Part shown: in pieces, positions 35,521 through 44,828 of the stretch
Position numbering within the stretch: position 1 is the first letter of the stretch
Layout: each line of letters starts with the position of its first letter
NCBI GenBank assembly: GCA_963801185.1
Contig: CAWDDW010000001.1
Coordinates: forward strand, 1,116,001 to 1,180,000
Origin: Palsa-601 sp963801185
GTDB taxonomy: Bacteria > Actinomycetota > Acidimicrobiia > Acidimicrobiales > Bog-793
Length of the DNA stretch: 64,000 bases
Reading direction: 5' to 3'
Position numbers and translations under genes: made by a program
Notes under the pieces: generated by a model
Databases searched by the model: none
Seen by the model: only the letters and a program-made list of their open reading frames with translations
Told to the model about the DNA's origin: nothing

Positions 35521-36554
35521 GGCGTGCCCGGACGGGCCGGTACCTGCTGGGTGATGCAGTGGGGCCCGCCGCCGCCGAACGCGATGACGAGGCCGGGCAC
35601 ACCAACGATCTCGCGTGTAGGAAGGGCGCTTCTCAGGCGGTCCAGCGCCTCTTCGTCGACTTCGGTCGAGACCCCGCCGGCGAGCGGCACTATTGCCCCT
35701 CCGTTGCACAGATAGAGGTTCAAGTAGGTGTTGGCCACGCTCTCTCCGCCGACCTCGCCGTGCGCGAGCGGTGGGAAGTCGACGACTTCGAGGCCGGCTG
35801 CAACGGCGCGATCCCGGTTCTCGGCCATCGACTCGTGGTCGGGATCCCCCGGCGGTCGCGACTGCAAGACCAGCTCCCCACTGTCGGTGAAGATGGCGAT
35901 GCCATCGACGTGACCGTCGGTGTCGCGATCTTCCACGAGTCCTCGTCCGAGCCACACGATCTCGGACGGGCCGAGGTAGTCACAGATGACTGTCTCGATC
36001 TCCGAGCGGTCCAGCGCCCGGTTGCGATTCGGAGCGAGCAGGCACTGCTCTGTCGTCACGAGCCGCCCGTCGGCGTCGATGAGGATCGACCCGCCCTCGA
36101 GAATGATCGGTGCCTCGAACGCGACGTCGCCGTAGCGCTCAGCCAGGATGCCACCGGCAGCCTCGTCGCGAGCCCAACCATCGAACTTCTCGCCCCAGGC
36201 GTTGAACCGGAAGTGGATGCCGGCCCTGCGCCCAGTTGCGTCGAGAGCGAAGATAGGTCCGCTGTCGCGCATCCAGGAGTCATCGAGCGCCAGCTCGACA
36301 ATCTCAACGGCGCTGGTGAGCATGGCTTGGGCCTCGGCGGCGTGACTGCTGCCGGGCACGACCATCGTGACGGGCTCGAAGGCCGCCACGGCGTTGGCCA
36401 CTCCGGCGTACTCGCTCTTGGCGGCACCGAGCTGAGCGCCCCACAGCTCGGTCCTGCATGGCCATGCCATGAGCGTGCGCTCGTGCGGAGCGGTCTCGGG
36501 CGGCATTCTGAAGCCGGCGTCGGCGGGCGTCCCGGTCGAAGCGAGGGTCCCCAC
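35517..36554 (-). CDS. aguA: Agmatine deiminase
   Basis: A 345-residue guanidino-group-modifying enzyme that hydrolyses agmatine to N-carbamoylputrescine. Conserved blocks are RMPPETAPHERTLMAWP, LDDSWMRDSGPIFALD, the catalytic His region (DRDTDGHVDGIAIF), SVANTYLNLYLCNGGAIVPL and the C-terminal catalytic Cys in GGGGPHCITQQVPA. Length fits the family. It starts with GTG at 36554; a shorter start at RMPPE is possible. It is the first gene of the aguA-aguB operon. The presence of both genes indicates that putrescine is made from arginine via agmatine. Confidence 0.93.
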   Translation of the reverse strand: MGTLASTGTPADAGFRMPPETAPHERTLMAWPCRTELWGAQLGAAKSEYAGVANAVAAFEPVTMVVPGSSHAAEAQAMLTSAVEIVELALDDSWMRDSGPIFALDATGRRAGIHFRFNAWGEKFDGWARDEAAGGILAERYGDVAFEAPIILEGGSILIDADGRLVTTEQCLLAPNRNRALDRSEIETVICDYLGPSEIVWLGRGLVEDRDTDGHVDGIAIFTDSGELVLQSRPPGDPDHESMAENRDRAVAAGLEVVDFPPLAHGEVGGESVANTYLNLYLCNGGAIVPLAGGVSTEVDEEALDRLRSALPTREIVGVPGLVIAFGGGGPHCITQQVPARPGTP

Positions 36555-36621
36555 AAGATCCGACGCTAGTTCGTGAGGGGTCTTTGGACTAGAAGCCGAT
36601 CACTGCCGATCGATCCCCCGC

Positions 36622-37521
36622 TCACGAATCAAGTTCGCCTGCCGACAGGTAACACGAGGCGATGACGGTGCGCTCGCCAACCGAGACCGGCACGAACGAG
36701 CGGACATAGGCCAGACCCTCAAAACGGTCGATCTGGTCCCACACGCGCTCCAGCTCCTCACTTTCGAAGACGCTTACGGCGACCATCTCACCCGAGCTCA
36801 ACCAGGTGAGCCGCGAATAGCCCTCCCAGTCCGCCATCAGCCCCGGCACGTAACCGTCCGTCCACGTACCGCTGAGGCCGTTCAGTTCATCGTGATGAAG
36901 CTCGCGCGGTCGTAGAGAGCCATAGCAGGCGAGCCGCCGCGACGGGTGGTCGAGTAGCGCATCCACGGTGTCGTTCAGCACCGGGAGCGCTACGGCTACT
37001 ACCCGACCGTTGCGTTCGACCCTCTCCTCGTTGGGACTGCGAGCAGCCTTACCGGCATGGATGATGTTGGAGCAGACGATGGAGAGCAGCGATGCCAAAG
37101 CCTTGACGGTCTCTTCCCGGTGGCGGCTGCTGGGCTGCCGGTGCAACTCCTCGTACGCGCGGCGGAAGTGATCGTGATCCGCGGCGGGTGGCTCCTCGTT
37201 GTTCGGCAAGTCGCTTTCGATGGCAGGCGAGAAGTTCGCGAGCGCCGCCACGCTGTCGCGGCCTACCAGCCATCCCTGGTTCTCAGCGGGAAGACCGGTG
37301 AGCAAGGAGTGCAGCGCCGCCACGTCACCCAGCCGCACAGAGTGAGCACTGCGATACGCCTTCATGATCGAGTTGATCGCGGTGACGAGATCGACGGCGA
37401 CGCGGCTCGGTGCTTCAGCCCGCGCGTGGACGTGGGCTTGCATAACGTCTTTCAGGACCTCGTCGAGGTCCTGACGCGTCTCCGGGCGCCTCCACAAGGG
37501 TGCGGACTCCGCTGAAGCCAC
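36622..37521 (-). CDS. HEPN-like plus gamma-glutamylcyclotransferase-like fusion protein
   Basis: A 299-residue protein with two parts. Residues about 205-295 resemble the GGCT/AIG2-like fold (RRLACYGSLRPRELHHDELN, with the Y-G-S-L-R loop, and a DRFEGLAYVR segment holding the expected acidic residue). Residues about 125-200 are helical and resemble ApeA-like HEPN domains (IVCSNIIHAGKAARSPNEER followed by AVALPVLNDTVDALL). In catalytic HEPN RNases the pattern is R-x4-H; here the Arg position is Cys (CSNIIH), so RNase activity may be lost. The first about 120 residues match nothing I know. GGCT enzymes cleave gamma-glutamyl peptides; the meaning of the fusion is unknown. It stands alone, 68 nt from aguA. 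Confidence 0.6.
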   Translation of the reverse strand: MASAESAPLWRRPETRQDLDEVLKDVMQAHVHARAEAPSRVAVDLVTAINSIMKAYRSAHSVRLGDVAALHSLLTGLPAENQGWLVGRDSVAALANFSPAIESDLPNNEEPPAADHDHFRRAYEELHRQPSSRHREETVKALASLLSIVCSNIIHAGKAARSPNEERVERNGRVVAVALPVLNDTVDALLDHPSRRLACYGSLRPRELHHDELNGLSGTWTDGYVPGLMADWEGYSRLTWLSSGEMVAVSVFESEELERVWDQIDRFEGLAYVRSFVPVSVGERTVIASCYLSAGELDS

Positions 37522-37878
37522 GTTTCATGATGGCACCGGCGGCAACGCGGGTGACAGCCGAATGCCTGGGCTGAGGGCTCTCCAGTGCTCGACATGGCTT
37601 CCATCAGCGCCGCCTTCGCCGCTCGGGCGCCGCCCGAGACGGCGCGCTAGCTCTTCGGCTGCATGACCGTGAGAGTCCAGCCCCATGATGTCCGAGATGC
37701 GACCGCGCGACGGTCTCACGCGCAGATTTGGATACCACCCCGACTGCCGGCCGTCATCTCAGCCAAGAGCAGGTGAGCAACTGCTCTCGCCTCCCGCGAA
37801 CGGTAATGGACCGTCTCGTATGCCACATTGCTCTGTCATGGATCACGCATCATCGAGTCGAGCGCGGTGAGGAGGTCG
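37522..37878. other. Intergenic region between divergent genes
   Basis: A 357-nt region between the reverse HEPN-GGCT gene and the forward membrane-protein gene. It must hold both promoters, but no convincing -35/-10 pair, hairpin or conserved reading frame is visible. A GAGGAGG ribosome binding site lies at its right end. Confidence 0.5.
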
Positions 37879-39333
37879 ATGCTCGCACGACACTCTGGCT
37901 CCCATCGGACCACCGGAGGCAGCTCTGTTACAGGGCTCGCCGGCGCGCGGTCTTCCTCGGTGGCGCTCGTTCTCGGGCTGATCGCGTGGGGACTCTTCGC
38001 TTCGTACCTCATCTGGCGGGTCGTTCAGGGTCCAGTGCTGACGTGGCAAGACACCACTTCCTATCTCGCCGTGGCTCGGCACCCCTTCCCGAGCGTCGCA
38101 CTGCTGGCTGGCGCGAGAGCGCCGGTCGTGCCACTGCTCTGGAAGCTCACCGGCACGCGGACGAGCTTTGCCCTCACACAGACTGTCATTGCCATCCTTG
38201 CCTGGTCGTTGCTCGCCGCGACGGTGGCTTGGTGTTTTCGCTCACCGTGGCGCTCGCTCCTCGCGGTAGTCGGCGTCCTCGCATTTGCTTCGACCTGGCA
38301 AGTGATCGAATGGGACTGGTCAGTCTTGTCGGAAAGCATCTCGCTGTCGGCTGTTGCCGTGATGTTCGCCGCCAGTCTCTGGCTCGTGAGGCGAGTCACG
38401 CTCCCACGGGCGGCGGTCCTCGTCGCAGCGTGCCTCGTGTACGCGTCGGCGCGGGACCAGGGAATCTGGGTGGTGGGCATCGTCGCGATGATCGCTCTTG
38501 TTGTCGCTGTTGCGCGGCTCATCGCAGCATCACCTAGGCAGGCATCTCGTACGGCGCTCCTCGGTCTTGCGTTGCTGACAGTTGCCACTGTCACCGAAAT
38601 CGGCGCGGTGTCCGCTCATCGGAACGTGATCAACGTCGAAGAAGTCTTCTACATCAGGGTGTTCCCGTTCCCACAGCGCGTTGCCTGGTTCGCCGCCCGC
38701 GGGATGCCTCAGTCGGCGGCGCTCGACTCATTGGCTGCGACTACCGAACCGACCCCGGGCGAGGCGAAGATCGTGGCGCCAGACCTTCGGCATCGGCAGT
38801 GGCATGCCCTTTCTGTGTGGTTCAGTCACAGATCACAGTTGCTCTATGCCGAGTACCTGCTGACTCACCCCGGCTACGACCTGACCGCGCCATTCTCGTC
38901 CCCGGAGCTGTCCTACAACGACCCGGTAGGCATTCTCGCCTTCTACGCTGGCCCGCAGACGCCCCTCCCAGTGCTCTCCACGATCATGTTCCCTCCCTTT
39001 GATGCCGTGGAGGTCATCGCATTCCTCACGGAGGTCCTCATCCTGACGAGGCGGCTGTGGCGTATCGCGGAGATCCGAGTCATGATCGTCATGGGGATCG
39101 TCGGACTGCTGGCCGCGCTGATCGCCTGGCACGGCGACGGCGAGGAGATTGCGCGACACACCATCGAGGGAAACGTCGAGGCACGCCTCGCAGTGCTCCT
39201 GCTGCTGAGCTTCGGCCTGCCCTGGTCACATCGTGCAACGCCGCGCGATCGCATGGGGACTCCGGCACACATCGACGAGGCTGAGGTCACTGTTCCCGTT
39301 CGAGCGAGTGTGGCGAACGATCTTCAGCGGTAG
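37879..39333 (+). CDS. Polytopic membrane protein, possible GT-C-type glycosyltransferase
   Basis: A 484-residue membrane protein with about 9-10 hydrophobic helices. After the first helix (SSSVALVLGLIAWGLFASYL) comes an extracytoplasmic stretch VLTWQDTTSYLAVARHPF. Its Asp and following S-Y are placed as in the catalytic first loop of GT-C glycosyltransferases that use lipid-linked sugars. A large soluble loop (about 255-370, with WFSHRSQLLYAEYLLTHPGY) lies between helix groups. No named family is certain. The ATG at 37879 is preferred because GAGGAGG ends 3 nt upstream; a TTG at 37828 would add 17 residues. No glycan-synthesis genes are adjacent, so the function is open. Confidence 0.65.
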   Translation: MLARHSGSHRTTGGSSVTGLAGARSSSVALVLGLIAWGLFASYLIWRVVQGPVLTWQDTTSYLAVARHPFPSVALLAGARAPVVPLLWKLTGTRTSFALTQTVIAILAWSLLAATVAWCFRSPWRSLLAVVGVLAFASTWQVIEWDWSVLSESISLSAVAVMFAASLWLVRRVTLPRAAVLVAACLVYASARDQGIWVVGIVAMIALVVAVARLIAASPRQASRTALLGLALLTVATVTEIGAVSAHRNVINVEEVFYIRVFPFPQRVAWFAARGMPQSAALDSLAATTEPTPGEAKIVAPDLRHRQWHALSVWFSHRSQLLYAEYLLTHPGYDLTAPFSSPELSYNDPVGILAFYAGPQTPLPVLSTIMFPPFDAVEVIAFLTEVLILTRRLWRIAEIRVMIVMGIVGLLAALIAWHGDGEEIARHTIEGNVEARLAVLLLLSFGLPWSHRATPRDRMGTPAHIDEAEVTVPVRASVANDLQR

Positions 39334-39442
39334 CGATTCTCGCTGCGCCCAGTCAGTCAGGGTCTTCGCCTACGAACTCGGGAAAGCCGTACCACCCGGA
39401 CTTCTTCCCGGCCTCCCCCGATCCTCAGTGCAGGCCGGGCGT

Positions 39443-40564
39443 CTATGCGAACGCTGCACGAAGGTGCCGACAGGCCGGGTCATCGGCGAGAGGGTCGCCG
39501 GTGGCAACGTAGGCACGAGCTCTCGAGCCGCCGCACTCGTCAGCGTACTCACAGTGCCCACAGCGCCCAGGGAACTGTGCGGCTCGGATCGCCTTCAGCA
39601 CCGGGTCGTCCCGGTAGATATCGAGCACTCCCTTGTCTCGCACCGATCCGAGCGGTAAAGGCAAGAAACCGGCCGGGTACACGCGACCATCGTGCCCGAC
39701 GAAGATGATGCCCTTGCCGTCGCGAGTCGCGACCGTCGGAGCCAGCACCCGGGACGTCGGCTCGCCCAGCTGCTGCTGCAAGCGTGTACGCAACTCCTTG
39801 TACAGCGGTCCGAGCCGGAACTCGACTGCCGGGTCGAGGCTCGCGTCGGGTCGTCTCGCGCGCCAGTCGCGCACCCTGCGAAAGAAGGGCGCCTCGACCG
39901 TCCGCACCGCCATCCCATACTGAGCGGCGTCGACGAGGAAGTGACAGACGTCCTCGTACTCATCGCTCTCGATCTCGGAGATGGACTGGCCTCGCCCGAC
40001 GCCGATGAGAAAGAACACCTCCCAGGTACTCACGTCGTGGTTGACGAGCAGTGCGGCCATGTCCGCAAGCTCTCGGACGTTTTGCGCCATGACTGCAGAG
40101 TTGACCTGCACCGTGAAGCCGTGCTCTTGGAGCAGAGCGATCGCTCGCATCGTCTCGGAGAAGTGGCCGTGGATCTGTCGGACCTGCTCGTGGGTATCAG
40201 CGAACGCTCCGTCCAAGCTGACCGATGCGCTGCGCACCCCGTTGGTGCGGAGCATCGAAAGCGTGCAGGTGTTCAAGCTGGGAGAGACCGAAGGCGAGAT
40301 CGCGACCGGCACGCCCAGGTACTTCGCGTACGCGGTCAGCTCGTCGAGGTCGGGACGTTGCAAGCAGTCACCGCCAGTCAGGATCAGAATCGGCGTGGGG
40401 CGCGGGGCCGAAGCGAGCTCATCGAGGAGAGACTTGCCTTCTTCTGTTGTGAGTTCGCCCGGCGCCCCGTGGCACTGAGCGGTCGCCCTGCAGTGGACGC
40501 AAGCGAGCGGACATGCCTTGGTCGTCTCCCAGAAGACCAAGCGGGGCACCCGATCGAAGTTCAT
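39443..40564 (-). CDS. Radical SAM/SPASM protein (TIGR04053-like)
   Basis: A 373-residue radical S-adenosylmethionine enzyme. The [4Fe-4S] motif C-x3-C-x2-C is at residues about 18-25 (WETTKACPLACVHCRATA), followed by the SAM-binding ILILTGGDCLQRPDL. The C-terminal region holds extra Cys typical of SPASM auxiliary clusters (AQFPGRCGHCEYADECGGSR, ending DPACRHLR). The best match I recall is the TIGR04053 group, whose substrate is unknown; relatives take part in haem or peptide modification. The ATG at 40564 is chosen because the fold begins just after it; an ATG at 40621 is also possible. It stands between a membrane-protein gene and the sulfide:quinone oxidoreductase gene, 230 nt from the latter. 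Confidence 0.85.
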   Translation of the reverse strand: MNFDRVPRLVFWETTKACPLACVHCRATAQCHGAPGELTTEEGKSLLDELASAPRPTPILILTGGDCLQRPDLDELTAYAKYLGVPVAISPSVSPSLNTCTLSMLRTNGVRSASVSLDGAFADTHEQVRQIHGHFSETMRAIALLQEHGFTVQVNSAVMAQNVRELADMAALLVNHDVSTWEVFFLIGVGRGQSISEIESDEYEDVCHFLVDAAQYGMAVRTVEAPFFRRVRDWRARRPDASLDPAVEFRLGPLYKELRTRLQQQLGEPTSRVLAPTVATRDGKGIIFVGHDGRVYPAGFLPLPLGSVRDKGVLDIYRDDPVLKAIRAAQFPGRCGHCEYADECGGSRARAYVATGDPLADDPACRHLRAAFA

Positions 40565-40793
40565 GCTCCGGTGGTGGCTCTGTGCGCCCGACGGCTGAGG
40601 CCTAACTCCTCCATCTTTCATACCCGCTCCATTCACGAGTGGTCTACACCGCAGGGCCGGCGCGCACTCAGATTCCGTAATCCGTGACGCCGCGTCTAGA
40701 GCCGAACGTCTCTCTGTTCGCCCGAGGGATGGTCCCGACAGCGCAACTCCAGGCGGCAGTGGCAGGTGGTCCGACGCCAAGCCCCGGCCGGCG

Positions 40794-41987
40794 TCAGCCG
40801 AGCCCTCGCAGCAGGATGTTCCAGTAGAACGCTGGCAGTCCGTAGCGCTTGAGAAGCCACATGTCGTAGCGCTCCCGCTTCGTGTCGATGAAGGGGATCG
40901 TCGGGTGAGGGGCAAGGCTGTAGTCGAACTCAGCGAGGAGCATCTTGCCGCGTGCTGTCGTGAACGGGCAGGCGGCGTACCCGTCGTAGCGAGCTGACGG
41001 TTCCCGGCCCGACAAGGTTGCGAGCACGTTGGCGACGACCACCGGGGCTTGGCGCCGGATAGCGGCGCCTGTCTTCGACGTCGGCGCATCGCAGACGTCG
41101 CCGAGAGCGAGAACCTCCGGGTAGCGCGAATGCACAAGGCTGTGACGATCGACCGGCACCCAACCGAAGGGGCTCAGGCCCGACAGCGCGCTCTCGCGGA
41201 CGAATCCAGGGGCACGTTGCGGCGGCGCGACGTGCAGCAGATCGTAGGGAAGTGCCTCGCGCACCTTGCCCTCCGGACCGTTCGTCTCGAAAGTCGCCTG
41301 GCGAGTGTCGGAGTCCACCTCGACAAGCTCGTGGCCGAAACGGGTCGTTATCCCGTAGCGCTCGACGACACGCTCGAGGACCGCCGCGAACTCTGGCACG
41401 GCGAAGATCCCGCCGGCTCCGGTCGCGTAGGTGACCCGCGCCTTCGCTAGGGCGCCGGTACGCGACCAGCGGTCACAGGCGAGATAAGCGGCCTTCTGTG
41501 GAGCGCCCGGGCACTTGATAGGTGAACCCGGAGCGGCAAAGAGCGCCTCGCCGCCGCGGAAGCGCCGCACGAGCTCGGCACTCTTAGGAGCGAGCTCGGC
41601 GGTGTAGTTCGACGCCGCGAGCGGCGTCGCCATGGCCTCGGCAAGGCCAGGCACAAGCTCCCAAGCGAGTTCGAGTCCGGGGCAGAGAACGAGCACGTCA
41701 TAGCCGATACGGGTGCCTCCCGCAGTTGTGACGAGACGGGCGTCAGGGTCGAGCTCGACCGCGGCGTCTTGAATCCAGCGGACCCCTTGTGGCATGACGG
41801 AAGCCTCGAAGCGTCGTGTGCGTTCGAGGGAGGCGTACCCCCCTCCCACGAGGGTCCACAGCGGCTGGTAGTAGTGCAGGCGCGACGGCTCGACAATTGC
41901 GATGTCCTCCTCGCCAGCCCGCCGCAGCCGGGCGGCGACGCTGATGCCCGCACTGCCGCCTCCGACGATGACGGTCCGATGGTGCAA
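40794..41987 (-). CDS. sqr: Sulfide:quinone oxidoreductase
   Basis: A 397-residue FAD protein that oxidises sulfide and passes electrons to quinone at the membrane. The FAD motif is HRTVIVGGGSAGISVAARLR. The SQR-specific SRLHYYQPLWTLVGGG and the active-site Cys motif IKCPGAPQKAAYLACD (the C-P-G-A-P-Q-K form of type II enzymes) follow. Near the C-terminus come LALGDVCDAPTSKTGAAIR and a C-terminal amphipathic helix ending WNILLRGLG for membrane attachment. The start is taken as TTG at 41987 because AAAGGAGG lies 4 nt upstream; the ATG at 42014 would bury this strong signal inside the gene. The upstream inverted repeat at 42020-42034 may regulate it. Confidence 0.87.
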   Translation of the reverse strand: MHHRTVIVGGGSAGISVAARLRRAGEEDIAIVEPSRLHYYQPLWTLVGGGYASLERTRRFEASVMPQGVRWIQDAAVELDPDARLVTTAGGTRIGYDVLVLCPGLELAWELVPGLAEAMATPLAASNYTAELAPKSAELVRRFRGGEALFAAPGSPIKCPGAPQKAAYLACDRWSRTGALAKARVTYATGAGGIFAVPEFAAVLERVVERYGITTRFGHELVEVDSDTRQATFETNGPEGKVREALPYDLLHVAPPQRAPGFVRESALSGLSPFGWVPVDRHSLVHSRYPEVLALGDVCDAPTSKTGAAIRRQAPVVVANVLATLSGREPSARYDGYAACPFTTARGKMLLAEFDYSLAPHPTIPFIDTKRERYDMWLLKRYGLPAFYWNILLRGLG

Positions 41988-42019
41988 GGCGCCTCCTTTG
42001 CCTGGGGTTGGCATAATCC

Positions 42020-42034
42020 TGACTTATCTAGTCA
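42020..42034. promoter_or_regulatory. Inverted repeat upstream of the sulfide:quinone oxidoreductase gene
   Basis: TGACT-TATCT-AGTCA is a 5-5-5 dyad in an AT-rich segment (about 42,010-42,060) that contrasts with the GC-rich flanks. It lies 33 nt upstream of the TTG start. On the minus strand a TTGACT element overlaps it. It could bind a sulfide-responsive repressor; no regulator gene is adjacent. Confidence 0.35.
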
Positions 42035-42252
42035 ACATTAAGTGAAAGAATATACGTTTGCAAGCTCGAGCATTATGTGAACGACCCTCGGAAGGCAGCA
42101 TCTCTGGCACGGGAGGCCGTAGCCGTGCTCGATTGCGCCCACCCGGACGTGGTCAGGCGGGATGCCCCCTGCTGAGCCGCCTCCGTTGTTCGCTCGAGCG
42201 GGTATTGGGACTCAGCAGGACGGGTGAGCGAGAAGTCCCTAGCCTGGCTGCA

Positions 42253-42909
42253 ATGGACGAGAGCTCGTATCGCGTCTCGGATGCCGAGCGGGAGAAGGCG
42301 GTGGTCGTCTTGCGGGATCACCTGCTCGAGGGACGCCTCACGCTCGAGGAGTTCTCGGAGCGCGCCGGCCTGGCCCTTCGATCCCAGGTGATCGGTGATC
42401 TGACCACCATCCAACAGGATCTGCCACCCCTCTCGACTGTCGGGGCGCCGACCTCGCACCGTAAGCCCACCCGTCTCACCTTGGCGGTGTTCGGTCATGT
42501 CGTCCGTCGTGGCCGCATTCGGTTGCGCCGACGGACTACAGCCGCCAGCGTCCTTGCCGACATCGACTTGGATCTACGCGAAGCCTCGATCGAGAACCGC
42601 CGAACGTCGGTCTCGGTGCTTGCGTTTCTCGGCAATGTCGACGTCTACGTCCCAGAGGGGATCGACGTCGACGTCGGTGGCCTGACGATCTTCGGTCATC
42701 GCCGCGACTGGGGGCGGGACGTGGCCGCCCCGAATGCGCCGACCGTCCACATCCGCACGCTCGGTCTCTTCGGCACCGTCGACGTGTGGCGGGTACCGAG
42801 CGACGTGTCCGGCGACTACGGAAGCATCATCGATGAGGTCCGCACGCGGCATAGGGCGGTGGACCGCAAGCGGGAACCGGGGCCTAGCGAGCTGCCACGG
42901 AACTCCTAG
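42253..42909 (+). CDS. DUF1707 protein with LiaF-like C-terminal domain
   Basis: A 218-residue protein. Residues about 6-55 are the DUF1707 (SHOCT-like) helix pair (RVSDAEREKAVVVLRDHLLE, GRLTLEEFSERAGLA, ending DLTTIQQDLP). Residues about 90-190 are a beta-helix-like region resembling the C-terminal domain of LiaF/DUF2154 cell-wall stress proteins (DIDLDLREASIENRRTSVSV, LAFLGNVDVYVPEGIDVDVG, LTIFGHRRDWGRD). In other bacteria such proteins respond to cell-envelope stress. There is no transmembrane helix, so it is probably cytosolic or membrane-peripheral. The ATG at 42253 fits the DUF1707 boundary; upstream in-frame sequence lacks conserved residues. The Ser/Thr kinase gene follows after 200 nt. 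Confidence 0.82.
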   Translation: MDESSYRVSDAEREKAVVVLRDHLLEGRLTLEEFSERAGLALRSQVIGDLTTIQQDLPPLSTVGAPTSHRKPTRLTLAVFGHVVRRGRIRLRRRTTAASVLADIDLDLREASIENRRTSVSVLAFLGNVDVYVPEGIDVDVGGLTIFGHRRDWGRDVAAPNAPTVHIRTLGLFGTVDVWRVPSDVSGDYGSIIDEVRTRHRAVDRKREPGPSELPRNS

Positions 42910-43110
42910 GACGAAGCTCCGTCATGCCGTGTAGCCAGAGGACCTGGTGACGACGAGAGGGTTGACACCTCGGCTGCCGCGCCGCCCCTCCCCAGCACAC
43001 GCCCGAGCGCCATAACGAGGGGCTGAGGTTACCCCTGCAAGGCGTCGTCATCGCTAGTGCACCGTGCTGCTGCATCATCCAACTCGGAGAACGCCCTTGA
43101 GCGTGGGACG

Positions 43111-44683
43111 ATGAGGCACATGTCGAACTCGACGGAGGGTCCGCCGGCGGCAGAGCCCATCCCCTCCGATCCGCTCCTGACCATCATCCTCGATGGTCGC
43201 TACCGCCTCGACGCGCTGCTCGGGCGCGGCGGGATGGGTGCCGTCTACCGGGCGCTCGACAGTCGCCTTGACCGGCTCGTTGCGATCAAAGTGCTGCGCG
43301 ACCCCGGGGACGCCGACGAGGACCGCATTACCGCTGAGGTCAGGATGCTCGCTCGCTTCGCGCATCCGAACCTCGTGCGCTTACTCGATGCGGGTGATCT
43401 CGAGGGACGCGCCTATCTCGTGATGGATCTCATCGAGGGACCCACGTTGGCGCAGCACCTTTCGACTGGCAGGCTCTTCGAGCCAGGAGACGGCCAAGAT
43501 TGGCGCGGGTGTCGCTGCTGCGCTCGGGTACGTCCACGAGCAAGGGATTGTGCATCGTGACGTCAAACCAGCAAACGTCCTCCTCGATCGGGACGGGACA
43601 GCCCATCTTGCCGACTTCGGAATCGCTCGGCTCGTCGACACCACCGGGATGACCGCGACGGGCTTCATGCTCGGCACCCCTGCCTACCTCGCTCCCGAAC
43701 AGATCCAAGGATCCGACATCGGCTCGGCTGCCGATGTCTACGCGCTCGGTCTCATGCTCCTCGAGTGCCTGAGTGGTCATCGGGCGTTCGAGGGCACGGC
43801 CTCTGAGATCACGGCAGCCCGACTCCACCGGGATCCGGCCATCCCCGCTGAGCTCGACGATGGCTGGCAGAGGCTCCTTAACTCGATGACGGCGCGCGCG
43901 CCAGCCGATCGCGTCGGCGCGTCGGAGGTCGCTACCTACCTCGCAGATCGCTTGCGCGGTCAGATAGTCGTGCAGGTTGCGGCTGGCGCGACATCACTGG
44001 CTAGCGATACGACCGCCGTTCTCGGCGATCCCAGCGCCGCGACGCGGCGCCTCGATCCGACTGAGGCCGTTCCTGAGCTCACCCGGGTTGCACCAGTAGT
44101 CCAAGACCTGACGAGGCGACGAAGCTGGGGCACCCTCGGGCAAAGGGCGCTGGCCATCTTGCTCGGCCTCGTCGTGATCGGCCTGCTCCTCGGTCTGACG
44201 TTCGGCGGCGTCTTCTCCGGCTCGAGGTCGGCGGCGCCTCCACCTGACACACGCAACCGATCGACGACGACATCGTCGACCACCACGACTTCTCCCGCAA
44301 CCACGACCACACCCACGGCAACCACCTCCCCGACCGCCTCGGTCGCTTCGGCTGTTGGTGGCGTCGTCTCGGCGCTCGCGGCCGGTGTGGCTAACGGGAG
44401 TATTACTCCGCCTGTAGGACAGCAGCTCATCAAGCAGGTCCAAGCTCTGATCCTCGCGCCGCCTCCAGGGCCGGCACCGCCGCAGACCCAGCAGTTCGAT
44501 CAACTCGTCCAGGCCTTCGATCACGATGTCGCGAACGGTCAGATCAACGGCAAAGCGACGATCCGAGCACTCACGCGTTCGATCGACAGCCTCGCCACGG
44601 CGCTCGGAACGAGCGTTCCCTCCCCACCGGGACAACCCGGCCACGGCCACGGGAAGGGCGGCCATCAAGGAAACAACAACTGA
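43111..44683 (+). CDS. Transmembrane Ser/Thr protein kinase (frameshifted)
   Basis: PknB-like receptor kinase of about 523 residues when repaired. The N-lobe has YRLDALLGRGGMGAVYRALD (Gly-rich loop) and LVAIKVLRDPG (ATP lysine). The C-lobe has IVHRDVKPANVLLDRDG (catalytic loop), LADFGIARLVD (metal-binding DFG) and GTPAYLAPEQIQG. The frame changes at about 43483: removing one C restores QETAKIGAGVAAALGYVHEQ. A transmembrane helix (ALAILLGLVVIGLLLGLTFGG) separates the kinase from an outer Thr/Ser/Pro-rich stalk and a helical domain (NGSITPPVGQQLIKQVQALI), ending in a His/Gly-rich tail. There are no PASTA repeats, so the sensed ligand is not peptidoglycan by analogy. ATG at 43111 or 43120 are both possible. 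Confidence 0.87.
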
Positions 44684-44828
44684 CCCAGACTGCCTCCCTT
44701 GTGCCAGTTGACGCGGTCGGTCTCGCCCGCGACAGCAGGGATCGACTGAGTGGCCTCGACGCAACAGCCTCGCCGATCGACCGATATCAGCACCGCACTC
44801 GGAAGAGCCCGACGCAGCGCGGTGGGGG

